The notes under the pieces are model-generated. The model was not told where the DNA came from. It did not search any database and worked only from the letters and a program-made list of their open reading frames with translations. A program made the position numbers and the translations under genes. Below are positions 50,480-59,141 of a DNA stretch of 64,000 nucleotides, in pieces; the first letter of the stretch is position 1, and the number at the start of each line of letters is the position of its first letter. Origin of the DNA: Pectobacterium wasabiae CFBP 3304 (lineage in GTDB: Bacteria; Pseudomonadota; Gammaproteobacteria; Enterobacterales; Enterobacteriaceae); the NCBI RefSeq assembly GCF_001742185.1, contig NZ_CP015750.1, positions 248,001-312,000 on the forward strand, read 5' to 3'.

Positions 50480-52176
50480 GAGGGTAGTTCCTCATCATAT
50501 TGCCGCAGAAATTGCTCTACCCGCCCACGCATCGTTGCAATACAGCGAACATCCTGACTCTCCAGGGCCTGTTCAAACGCGGTCAATAGCTCGTCAATCC
50601 ACCTGCGCTCCTCGCCGAGTAAATGTTCGAACAGGCGTGAGCAGCGTGCCAGTAGTACCTGATTTTCCTGGCGAGCCCTAGGGTGCAGCTTGAGATCAAT
50701 GAGCTTTTGCAGACTGGCGGCTATTTGCTCTTCGCTCATTTGTCCGGGGATTTTTTCGATAACCAGTCGCGATACCGTTGGGCTGTCTTTGTTGCAGCAC
50801 TCCACTTCTAACAGTCCATCCAGTGTGTAAGTAAAGCGCACATCAAGCTCGACCTCACCAGCGGGACGGGGGGGGACCTCAACCCGCATTTCTCCAAGGA
50901 ACACGTTATCCTGCACCCGACGCCCCTCTCCTTGGTAAATTCTCAGCAGTACCATGGTCTGGTTATTCTCGACCGTGTTAACTGTCTCCATTTTACTTAC
51001 CGGCAAAAAGGTATTGCGTTCAATGAGGGGCAGAAAGAACCCAGACTCTATCTGGCCAGCATGACGTTTAGCTACTTCTACACCAAGCGAAAAAGGCATT
51101 ACATCGGTAAGGATAATGTCTTCTACGGCGCGGTCATTCATCATCATTCCCGCCTGCACGCCAGCCCCCAGCGCTACCGCTTCGTCAGGATTCAGGTCAT
51201 GGCGGGGAAAGCGTCCGAAAAGCCGGGCGACAGTCTGGCGTACTAGACGCATCCGCGTCGCACCGCCGACCAACAGGATATGATCGAGGTCATGCAGAGA
51301 GAAACGTGCATCGTGCAACGCCTGTTGAACGGGACGCTGTAGCCGTGTCAGCAGCGTCTGGCAACAGTCCGTCAGTGCGGTTTCCGTCAGCGTCCATTGC
51401 CATTGGCGGCCATTCCATTCAATGGTGGCCGACGCATTATCTTCGAGGCTTAACGTCTGCTTCATAGCATCCGCCCTCGCCAGTAATTCAGCGCTGAGCA
51501 CCGGTGATGACTGTTTAAGCTCAGGATGCTGGCGTAGCATCCACTGTACGATAGCTTCTGAGAAATCATCCCCGCCCAGTTGCACGTCGCCACTGCTGGC
51601 ACGAACCTCAACCACACCTTCAAACATATCGATTACGGAAACGTCGAAAGTGCCACCACCGAGGTCAAAAGTGAGATATTTCTGTTCGCGGTTTTCAAGC
51701 AAGCCGAAAGCGAGGGAAGCGGCAGTTGGCTCATTGAGCAAGCGCGCGACCTCTAATCCGGCCAGATGGGCTGCATTTTTGACAGCACGTCGTTGGACAT
51801 CATTAAAATAGGCAGGGACAGTTATGATCGCTTTTGTCAACGGCTGTCCAAGCCAGGCTTCTGCATCCTGTTTTAGCTGGCGCAACAGTAATGCAGACAA
51901 CTCTTCGGCACGAAACTGTCGTGTCCCCAACGAAAGTATGACGTCGGTTCCCATATAGCGTTTAAAGCTTGCTTGCGTTAGTTGTGGAAAACTTTGCAAG
52001 CGGGCATGTGCCGGACGACCAATCAAAATATTGCCTTGTTCATCGAGCCCGACAACTGACGGAGTGAGTACATCTCCCCACTGATTTGGGATCAAAACAG
52101 ATTTACCGTTCTGCCAGAGACTTACTGCGCTGTTGGTTGTCCCAAGATCAATTCCCATAATGTGCATGGTTGCCAC
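50476..52176 (-). CDS. hscC: Hsp70-family chaperone HscC
   Basis: 566 residues. DnaK signatures GIDLGTTNSAVSLW, FDLGGGTFDVSV and ILLVGGATRMRLVRQ are intact; the substrate domain is short, as in HscC. Starts at a GTG (AAGGA six bases upstream). Works with the J-domain protein encoded next to it. Located inside the island-like region. Confidence 0.93.
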   Translation of the reverse strand: MATMHIMGIDLGTTNSAVSLWQNGKSVLIPNQWGDVLTPSVVGLDEQGNILIGRPAHARLQSFPQLTQASFKRYMGTDVILSLGTRQFRAEELSALLLRQLKQDAEAWLGQPLTKAIITVPAYFNDVQRRAVKNAAHLAGLEVARLLNEPTAASLAFGLLENREQKYLTFDLGGGTFDVSVIDMFEGVVEVRASSGDVQLGGDDFSEAIVQWMLRQHPELKQSSPVLSAELLARADAMKQTLSLEDNASATIEWNGRQWQWTLTETALTDCCQTLLTRLQRPVQQALHDARFSLHDLDHILLVGGATRMRLVRQTVARLFGRFPRHDLNPDEAVALGAGVQAGMMMNDRAVEDIILTDVMPFSLGVEVAKRHAGQIESGFFLPLIERNTFLPVSKMETVNTVENNQTMVLLRIYQGEGRRVQDNVFLGEMRVEVPPRPAGEVELDVRFTYTLDGLLEVECCNKDSPTVSRLVIEKIPGQMSEEQIAASLQKLIDLKLHPRARQENQVLLARCSRLFEHLLGEERRWIDELLTAFEQALESQDVRCIATMRGRVEQFLRQYDEELPS

Positions 52177-52900
52177 TGTTATTCCTTAGATCGTGAAGTC
52201 AGATAATAAATACCGCGTCCATGTACACTTTAGGGCTATGGTTGATGTATCTGCTTATTCTGCTGCTTCTTACTTAGGCATGGGTAATTGCCTCATGAAC
52301 TAACCTGATGCCCTGAGCGACGATTCGAATTCTGTTACTACAAAGCGAATCCAAGAGCGACAGCAAACACTTCTTTGAGTTTGCCCCCTCTCTGCGGATG
52401 ATATCAAGTCACTCGATGCTGAAATAGACTCAGATTTGAGGACATCACGTCAGTATGACCTCCAATCACCTGCGTGGTTTTCGGTTATAAATATCCTACC
52501 TGTTATAATCCGCATATCTGGCGAATACCCCCTAGGTCATATATCTGTAAGCATCCGTGCAACAATTATTCACCTCTTCAACATTTGGCACAGACCTGCC
52601 TGCATGACTCCCCCGCTAAGTTTATCTATGAACTTACGGTATTTAATGTAAGCCTGATGCGGCTCGTCCGTTGACAATACGCATGAGAGTACGTCAATAG
52701 CGAAAGCCATTGAGGGCAGGATAATATACATAGCAGGCTGAATGTCTTGCTAAGCGCTGCGGAAAAATACTGGCAAATACCAGAGCTGTATGGGGACTAC
52801 TGATTTGCGTAAATATGCCAGTTAGAAAAACTTTTGCGGCACTTACAGAACAACTCAGTTGTCGGCGGCTCTTCTTTCAAGAAAATCGTGATACTTACAC
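52177..52900. other. Intergenic region without recognisable genes
   Basis: About 720 bp. Short open frames (such as 52436-52651) show no family and no ribosome site. Probably decayed island DNA. Confidence 0.45.
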
Positions 52901-53377
52901 TTACAGGCCCAGCTCAGTCAAACCCGGATGGTCATCCGGACGGCGTCCCAACGGCCAGTGGAATTTACGCTCACTCTCTTTGATGGGCATGTCGTTTATG
53001 CAGGCGAAGCGACGGTGCATCAAACCATCTGCTTCAAATTCCCAGTTTTCGTTGCCATAAGAGCGGAACCAGTTACCAGAATCATCGTGCCACTCGTAGG
53101 CGTACCGCACGGCGATGCGGTTGTCAGTAAAGGCCCATAACTCTTTGATCAGGCGATAATCCAGCTCTTTTTTCCATTTACGCGTGAGGAAGCCTTTGGC
53201 TTCTTCGCGATTGGTAGCAAACTCGGCGCGGTTACGCCATTTGGTGTCCAGCGCATAGGCAAGAGAGACTTTTTCGGCATCACGGCTGTTCCAGCCATCT
53301 TCAGCGAGTCGTACCTTCTCAATCGCCGATTCGCGAGTGAAAGGAGGAAGTGGTGGGCGAGTTTGGATATTGGGCAT
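52901..53377 (-). CDS. DUF1348 (SnoaL-like/NTF2 fold) protein
   Basis: 158 residues from the ATG at 53377 (GGAGG seven bases upstream). Conserved [37 protein letters not shown], and [22 protein letters not shown] mark DUF1348. Enzyme function unknown. 61 bp after the TetR gene on the same strand, so both are probably controlled by that repressor. Confidence 0.88.
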   Translation of the reverse strand: MPNIQTRPPLPPFTRESAIEKVRLAEDGWNSRDAEKVSLAYALDTKWRNRAEFATNREEAKGFLTRKWKKELDYRLIKELWAFTDNRIAVRYAYEWHDDSGNWFRSYGNENWEFEADGLMHRRFACINDMPIKESERKFHWPLGRRPDDHPGLTELGL

Positions 53378-53438
53378 AGTAGTGCCTCCAGGAAAATTGG
53401 ATAGATCAGTAGAGTTAGCGTCTCTGAAGTTCAAGCCC

Positions 53439-54008
53439 TCAGAACGAGACCTGTTTTAGCAACAGTTGCGCAACGTCCCTTGCGCTGTCGGCGGCGCTGT
53501 AATCGCCCATTACACGTGACATGGTGATTGCGCCCTCCATCAGTATCAGCAACTGTCTAGCCAAGGCTGACGATTGCTCGATATTCAATTGATCGGTCAG
53601 TTCAAGCGTGTAATCCAGCAACTTTTGTTTATGAAGCTTGGCGATCTGGCGGATGGGATCAGCAGGATCGCCAACTTCTCCAGCCGTGTTGATGAATGCA
53701 CAGCCACGAAACCCATCTGACTCGAACCAGCCTTTGAGCACAGTGAACATATTCAGAATACGATCTTGCGGCGTATCTGCTTTGTCGCATTCAGTTCTGA
53801 ACCAGTGCATCCAGCGTATATCGCGTGCATTCAACGCCGCGGCTGCCACATCATCTTTGGTCGCGAAATAGCGATAAATACTTTTCCGGGCTACGCCTGA
53901 AGTCTTCACCAGCAGGTCCATGCCTGTGGCATGAATCCCATTCTGATAAATGAGTTGCTCGGCGGTCGCCAGGATTTTTTCTCGAGTGTCTGTCGGCTTT
54001 TTGTTCAT
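53439..54008 (-). CDS. TetR-family repressor
   Basis: 189 residues. N-terminal HTH ([22 protein letters not shown]) and a TetR_C-type ligand domain with [12 protein letters not shown] perfect palindrome at 54019-54034 just upstream suggests self-repression. Controls itself and the DUF1348 gene. Confidence 0.92.
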   Translation of the reverse strand: MNKKPTDTREKILATAEQLIYQNGIHATGMDLLVKTSGVARKSIYRYFATKDDVAAAALNARDIRWMHWFRTECDKADTPQDRILNMFTVLKGWFESDGFRGCAFINTAGEVGDPADPIRQIAKLHKQKLLDYTLELTDQLNIEQSSALARQLLILMEGAITMSRVMGDYSAADSARDVAQLLLKQVSF

Positions 54009-54018
54009 GAACTTAAGG

Positions 54019-54034
54019 TAGAACGATCGTTCTA
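54019..54034. promoter_or_regulatory. TetR operator palindrome
   Basis: TAGAACGATCGTTCTA is a perfect 16-bp palindrome located 11 bp before the TetR-gene start codon, typical of TetR autoregulation. Confidence 0.8.
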
Positions 54035-54080
54035 CTAAGTCAAGCGCTGGCTGGAAAAGCTTTTTTGATCAATTGGATTT

Positions 54081-54533
54081 TCAACGTGTCTCGCCACCCC
54101 CTTTCAGCAGAGGAATCAGATGATTTTCAGTAAGAGGGGCAAGTTTAATATGATTATGCTGGCCAGACTCAAACCAGATCACTTCCTCAATTTCTGCCGC
54201 AGGTTCAAAATAAGTTCTATCTGTCGATATGCGAAAAATATCAGCACATACCCTATGCCCTGGCTCATTAGCAGCGACATCGGTGAAACTGCCGACCGAT
54301 ACAAGCTCATCAGGTGAAACAATGAAATTGAGTTCCTCTTTAAGCTCACGCACTAAAGCCGCTTCCGGAAGCTCTCCGGCTTCCGGTTTTCCTCCAGGCT
54401 GCATGAAGTAGCGAGTGCCACGTTTCCTCACTAACAGGCAACGTCCTTTACTATCGGTGATAATCGCCGCTGCAATGTTAATTTTTCCTATCGTGCTCAA
54501 TATCTTTCCCTCCGTATGCGGTTTACATTTCAT
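54081..54533 (-). CDS. Nudix hydrolase
   Basis: 150 residues with the Nudix box GKPEAGELPEAALVREL KEELNF, in which the last G of the consensus is N. Hydrolyses a nucleoside diphosphate-X compound, substrate unknown. Single gene. Confidence 0.88.
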   Translation of the reverse strand: MKCKPHTEGKILSTIGKINIAAAIITDSKGRCLLVRKRGTRYFMQPGGKPEAGELPEAALVRELKEELNFIVSPDELVSVGSFTDVAANEPGHRVCADIFRISTDRTYFEPAAEIEEVIWFESGQHNHIKLAPLTENHLIPLLKGGGETR

Positions 54534-54697
54534 CTTAAATTTTTATGTTCCACATCTCACAAAACAACCAAAGACCACGAACTATAAAAGGATATTATGA
54601 TAAGCAACCCTGTGTGTTATGTAACTTATTAGATTCACACAGCACCTGGAGTATCAGAAAAAGGAGAGGCATTTCGCCTAACGTTTTCTCGTCTAAC

Positions 54698-54733
54698 GCC
54701 AGAAAACAACGCTTATAAGCTTACCGATGGTGA
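54698..54733 (+). pseudogene. Integrase relic
   Basis: In one frame it reads TPENNAYKLTDGD, close to the KPEDKAYKLTDGEG of the intact integrase at 45942. Flanks are unrelated, so only a scrap remains; it probably marks the right end of the island. Confidence 0.6.
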
Positions 54734-54839
54734 CTATTGTTGGGGCGGAATCTGGGCTGGAGTATAGATAACTCCAGCGGTGAACTCTGTAAAACAGGGG
54801 CTTCTGTACTAACGTCGCTCCTGACCGTACACCCGATCA

Positions 54840-54852
54840 TGAATATAATTCA
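54840..54852. promoter_or_regulatory. MetR-like binding site
   Basis: TGAATATAATTCA fits the MetR half-site pattern TGAA-N5-TTCA and lies about 170 bp before mesX. Confidence 0.5.
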
Positions 54853-55018
54853 TATTTGATGAAATTAACTCTCTTTCACTCCCCCAGTGACTCTGGCATA
54901 AAATATGCAATATTAACTTATCGACAACATGAAGATAACTGAATAAGAAACAACTAAAGCCATTAAAATCAACAAATTGATTCAGTTTTCATATCAAAAT
55001 TTAGGATACAAGAACGCG

Positions 55019-55996
55019 ATGAACAAAGATTTTACATTTACGATTAAGAGCAGTTGCTTCGATGAGAATTATAACCCCTCCGAAAATACGCGTATCACGA
55101 CCAACTTTGCTAACTTGGCCAGGGGAAAGAATCGCCAGGAAAACTTACGCAACACGTTAGCGATGATTGATAATCGCTTCAATACATTGGCGTATTGGGA
55201 TAACCCTAAAAGCGATCGTTACTCTGTCGAACTTGAAATCATTTCCGTTGAAATTGATATTGAAGGCAATGGCGACACCTTTCCGGCGATCGAAATATTG
55301 AAAACAAATATTGTCGATAAAAAAACGAATGAACGCATTGAAGGCATCGTAGGGAATAATTTTTCCTCTTACGTGCGAGATTATGATTTTAGCGTATTAC
55401 TGCCAGAGCATAATAAGAGTCACCCCGGATTTAGTACACCAGATAATTTTGGCGATTTGCATGGGAAATTATTTAAATGTTTCACAAACTCAATTTATTA
55501 CAAGAATAACTTTAATAAACAACCTGTTATATGTTTAAGTGTTTCAAGTAAAAATATCTATCATCGGACGGGGAATCAGCATCCGGTATTGGGCATCGAA
55601 TACCAGCAAAATGAACCTTCCTTGACCGACTATTATTTCGAAAAAATGGGATTACAGGCTCGCTACTTTATGCCTGCGAATAGTGTTGCACCTTTGGCCT
55701 TTTATTTTTCTGGTGATTTACTGAGCGATTACACGAATCTTGAACTGATCAGTACGATCAGCACGATGGAGACTTTCCAAAAGATTTATCGACCTGAGAT
55801 TTACAACGCTAACGCGGCAGCAGGGCAATACTATCAGCCCAACCTGAATCATCAGGATCATTCATTAACAAAAATTGTTTATGACCGGGTAGAACGCAGT
55901 CAGTTGGCTATTGAGCAAGGAAAGTTTACTGAAGAGCACTTCATCAAACCCTACAAGAATATTCTTGAACAATGGTCTGCTCACTACGCGCTTTGA
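55019..55996 (+). CDS. mesX: MesX (DUF1852), partner of MesD
   Basis: 325 residues starting MNKDFTFTIKSSCFDENYNP; the open frame extends upstream but this Met matches the family start. DUF1852 proteins are required for MesD activity with oxygen. Stops 27 bp before mesD. Ribosome site is poor, so the exact start is uncertain. Confidence 0.85.
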   Translation: MNKDFTFTIKSSCFDENYNPSENTRITTNFANLARGKNRQENLRNTLAMIDNRFNTLAYWDNPKSDRYSVELEIISVEIDIEGNGDTFPAIEILKTNIVDKKTNERIEGIVGNNFSSYVRDYDFSVLLPEHNKSHPGFSTPDNFGDLHGKLFKCFTNSIYYKNNFNKQPVICLSVSSKNIYHRTGNQHPVLGIEYQQNEPSLTDYYFEKMGLQARYFMPANSVAPLAFYFSGDLLSDYTNLELISTISTMETFQKIYRPEIYNANAAAGQYYQPNLNHQDHSLTKIVYDRVERSQLAIEQGKFTEEHFIKPYKNILEQWSAHYAL

Positions 55997-56023
55997 TTCA
56001 CCAAAAATATAAGGTCACCTGTT

Positions 56024-57055
56024 ATGAAAAGATTGCTACCCACTTCGACTGCTGGCAGTTTGCCCAAACCGTCCTGGCTCGCAGAGCCTGAGAAACTGTG
56101 GTCCCCCTGGAAATTACAAAACGAAGAGTTAATTGACGGGAAAAAAGATGCCCTGAGTTTGTCGCTGTTTGATCAACTGCGTGCAGGCATTGATATCGTC
56201 AGCGATGGTGAACAAACGCGCCAACACTTTGTCACAACGTTCATTGAGCACCTTAGCGGCGTGGATTTTGAGAAACGTGAAGTCGTTAAAATTCGTAATC
56301 GCTATGACGCAAGCGTACCAACCGTTGTCGGTGCGGTGGCACGTCAAAAACCCGTCTTTGTTGAAGATGCCAAATTCTTACGTCAACTCACCAAGCAACC
56401 AATTAAATGGGCTCTGCCTGGGCCGATGACGATGATCGATACGCTCTATGATAATCACTATAAAAGCCGCGAAAAACTGGCCTGGGAATTCGCTAAAATT
56501 CTCAATCAGGAAGCGAGAGAGTTAGAAGCCGCGGGTGTGGATATTATTCAGTTCGATGAGCCAGCTTTTAATGTCTTTTTTGATGAGGTGAATGATTGGG
56601 GTATCGCCGCGTTAGAAAGAGCCATTGAAGGGCTGAAATGCGAGACAGCGGTACACATCTGCTACGGATATGGCATCAAAGCCAATACCGACTGGAAAAA
56701 GACGCTGGGCTCAGAGTGGCGGCAATATGAAGAAGCGTTTCCCAAGCTGCAAAAATCCAATATCGATATCATCTCGCTGGAATGCCATAACTCACGTGTT
56801 CCCATGGATCTGCTTGAACTGATTCGCGGTAAAAAAGTGATGGTCGGGGCCATTGACGTGGCAACCAATACCATCGAGACACCAGAAGACGTCGCCAATA
56901 CGCTACGAAAAGCACTTCAGTTTGTCGATGCAGACAAGCTCTACCCTTCGACCAACTGTGGCATGGCTCCCCTATCTCGTCAGGTAGCCAGAGGCAAGCT
57001 CAATGCGTTAAGTGCAGGCGCAGAAATTATCCGAAGAGAACTCTCAGCGAAATAA
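56024..57055 (+). CDS. mesD: Folate-independent methionine synthase MesD
   Basis: 343 residues, only the catalytic core of MetE. Zinc ligands appear in AVHICYGYG (His, Cys), SLECHNS (Glu) and STNCGMAPL (Cys). Lacks the N-terminal folate-binding half, as in core-MetE enzymes. With MesX it makes methionine from homocysteine by a route needing oxygen and no 5-methyltetrahydrofolate; the methyl donor is unsettled. Confidence 0.88.
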   Translation: MKRLLPTSTAGSLPKPSWLAEPEKLWSPWKLQNEELIDGKKDALSLSLFDQLRAGIDIVSDGEQTRQHFVTTFIEHLSGVDFEKREVVKIRNRYDASVPTVVGAVARQKPVFVEDAKFLRQLTKQPIKWALPGPMTMIDTLYDNHYKSREKLAWEFAKILNQEARELEAAGVDIIQFDEPAFNVFFDEVNDWGIAALERAIEGLKCETAVHICYGYGIKANTDWKKTLGSEWRQYEEAFPKLQKSNIDIISLECHNSRVPMDLLELIRGKKVMVGAIDVATNTIETPEDVANTLRKALQFVDADKLYPSTNCGMAPLSRQVARGKLNALSAGAEIIRRELSAK

Positions 57056-57097
57056 CGCTTTCTCGCGACTACGAGATAAACCCTAAACGGTATAAAA

Positions 57098-57124
57098 AAT
57101 CCACCTGCACTATGCAGGTGGATT
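57098..57124. terminator. Bidirectional terminator mesD / next gene
   Basis: AATCCACCTGCA and TGCAGGTGGATT form a 12-bp perfect stem with 3-base loop, between convergent genes. Confidence 0.75.
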
Positions 57125-57154
57125 AGTTTTCCGCATTGTTGCTATCAATCGCTG

Positions 57155-57520
57155 CTATTCATCACACCATTCAGCAAAAGTAGCCTCATAGGGTTGATCG
57201 TCCGCGCTGATGTAAACAATTTTATTGTCTGAATGTCCTTTTGCTACCTCCCCATGAGGGGCGTGAAAGAATACATAATCTTTAATCGTTGCCTGCCATT
57301 GCGTGCCATCACCCGTGTGATAATTGATGATGGTATCTTTATGACCTTCAGCTTTTTGGCCTCGATGCCAATGAAAAAACGCATTGCCATTATCAATGAC
57401 TTCTGCGAACCAAAAGTTAGGATCGTTCCAGGCTTTATAGGAGATATACTTACTTGCTGTTTTAACCGATGGGTTCGCTAAAGACTGATTGATAAAAACA
57501 GGGTTCTTATATTTACTCAT
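57155..57520 (-). CDS. Hypothetical protein with internal duplication
   Basis: 121 residues. EGHKDTIINYHTGDGTQWQA and KGHSDNKIVYISADDQPYEA are copies of one module (GHxD..I.Y....D..(W/Y).AT). No signal peptide. No family recognised. Convergent with mesD. Confidence 0.65.
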   Translation of the reverse strand: MSKYKNPVFINQSLANPSVKTASKYISYKAWNDPNFWFAEVIDNGNAFFHWHRGQKAEGHKDTIINYHTGDGTQWQATIKDYVFFHAPHGEVAKGHSDNKIVYISADDQPYEATFAEWCDE

Positions 57521-57636
57521 GATAATTTTCTCTCAAGGTTATTGTTGATGTATGTTATTGCTAAACAATTTATTATTTAATTAATAGCTAAAAACACTTC
57601 CATATATAAAAAAGCAATAAAATAATTTACCGATAT

Positions 57637-58584
57637 TTAAAACGTATGCTGTATGCCTAATGACAACGTATAATATTTGTTATCCATCCCGCTCCAGTCA
57701 CCATCGTAATATGTTGTGCTGTCGGCGACTCGCCATTCCATGCCACTCTTTGATTCTTCATTTCGGATATAAGCGGCTTCGGCATAGAGTTTCGTTTGAG
57801 GCAGAATGTAGTAGCCCGCATTTAACACCGCCGAAAAATGCAGTGAGTTTCTTCCCTTAGTCCGAACAGTAAGATCCCGGGCATAATGGTTGTCGTTACT
57901 TTTCGCCTGAACCAAGTTGCTGAATTTAAAAATCCCCCCGACCTCGAGATCTTTATGCCTCCATGCCCCAACTAGCCCGATGTAAGGCATGCTATAACTT
58001 TGTTGATATCCAAAGATTTTCTCGCTGTCGGGGATAGTGAAGATATCGCGTCCCCCTTGTTCATCGTCATAGTCAAAGTAGCCGCCATACCCTGACCAGC
58101 TAAACCTGGTTTTTTGATAGCCTAAGGTGGCCCCAAGTTTGTAATCCGGCGTTTTTATCATCCAGCCGATAAGATTCAGATCAATTTCGTTCGCATAATT
58201 CAAGTCGGTTTTTTTGTGGTGGCTCCAGTGAGACCAGCCAGCTTGATTATCATTAACCCAGTCATAATCATCCAGAGTTCCATTTCCTGACGTAAGCGTC
58301 GTCCAGCCTCGAATTCCCGCCGTCAAATGAGAAAAAAGATCGTAGCTGAGATCGCCTTTCAGGATGACTGCACTGTCTATTTTCCAGTCGAGCTCACTGG
58401 CTTTTTTTCCTCCATAGGTAGGGTGATAGATAAATTCTTTTGATTCCCCGGCTAAAAATCCTAATGCCATGCTACCCGTTAATAGCTGGTTATTGGTCTG
58501 ATCTACAAGTGTCACTTCTGCCATCGAGGTCCCAGGTATAACGAGTCCGCTCGTTAGGATAATAAGAATAAGCGGTGTTTTCAT
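57637..58584 (-). CDS. Omptin outer-membrane protease
   Basis: 315 residues, signal peptide ending TSMA/EV, C-terminal Phe for outer-membrane insertion. Omptin blocks TLDDYDWVND (catalytic Asp pair) and SNDNHYA (Asp-His), LNYANEIDLN and MPYIGLVGAWR are present. Ten-strand barrel that cleaves peptides at basic residues; omptins degrade antimicrobial peptides and host proteins. Divergent from the peptidase-LuxR fusion gene. Confidence 0.93.
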   Translation of the reverse strand: MKTPLILIILTSGLVIPGTSMAEVTLVDQTNNQLLTGSMALGFLAGESKEFIYHPTYGGKKASELDWKIDSAVILKGDLSYDLFSHLTAGIRGWTTLTSGNGTLDDYDWVNDNQAGWSHWSHHKKTDLNYANEIDLNLIGWMIKTPDYKLGATLGYQKTRFSWSGYGGYFDYDDEQGGRDIFTIPDSEKIFGYQQSYSMPYIGLVGAWRHKDLEVGGIFKFSNLVQAKSNDNHYARDLTVRTKGRNSLHFSAVLNAGYYILPQTKLYAEAAYIRNEESKSGMEWRVADSTTYYDGDWSGMDNKYYTLSLGIQHTF

Positions 58585-59141
58585 TTTTAATTCCCTTAAT
58601 TATGTTTGTGTGTCTTTTTCATACTGATTATTCGTTATAATGGAATTACTTTTATTTTTACAAATAGCTAAACATCACATCGTCATATCGATATAACTGA
58701 GTGCAGAGGAATAGACGAGTAGAGGTATCGAGCAACGTTATTTCCCTGCGCTTACACAAATAATATTTATGTACTATTTAGACTATGCGAATTTTAATCC
58801 TTTGCCATCACCCTTTCTCTGATTCATCGTTCACCCCCCTCGATTAAAATCGGGGATGGGATCACGGTATTAACCGGTATTTAACCGTAGTCTTGTAGTA
58901 AAAATCAGGGGGTTACCACCGCTGCTCACCCCTGAACGAAGACAAACAAATCTTTGTTTTACATTGATATTTTATTTAACTATAAATAGCCTCACCCCCC
59001 GTTAACGCATTTTTTATGCAAAAAGGGGGTGAGCGTGTTTTTTTATATTTACAGCTTGATAAAGATCACGGTAAATACAGCGGTACAGGAAAAATAATTA
59101 TTAGCATTCTCACCATCACGTTAGCCATTTGGTCTTTTATT
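58585..59141. promoter_or_regulatory. Divergent control region with TCACCCC motifs
   Basis: TCACCCC at 58831, 58926 and 58992 and its inverse GGGGGTGA at 59025. Also direct repeats CGGTATTAAC / CGGTATTTAAC at 58865-58885. CTCACCCCC and GGGGGTGAG can form a stem at 58991-59033. These may be sites for the LuxR-type fusion protein. Confidence 0.4.

Larger units (their letters stand above)
54534..55018. other. Region with integrase relic and mesX control region
   Basis: About 480 bp. Left part carries a decayed integrase fragment (54698-54733). Right part holds a MetR-like site (54840-54852) and a probable -10 (TAAAAT near 54898). Confidence 0.5.

Noticed and set aside
52436..52674. Open frames of 66-71 codons in the gap right of hscC
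   Set aside because: No ribosome site or family, overlapping frames; probably chance.
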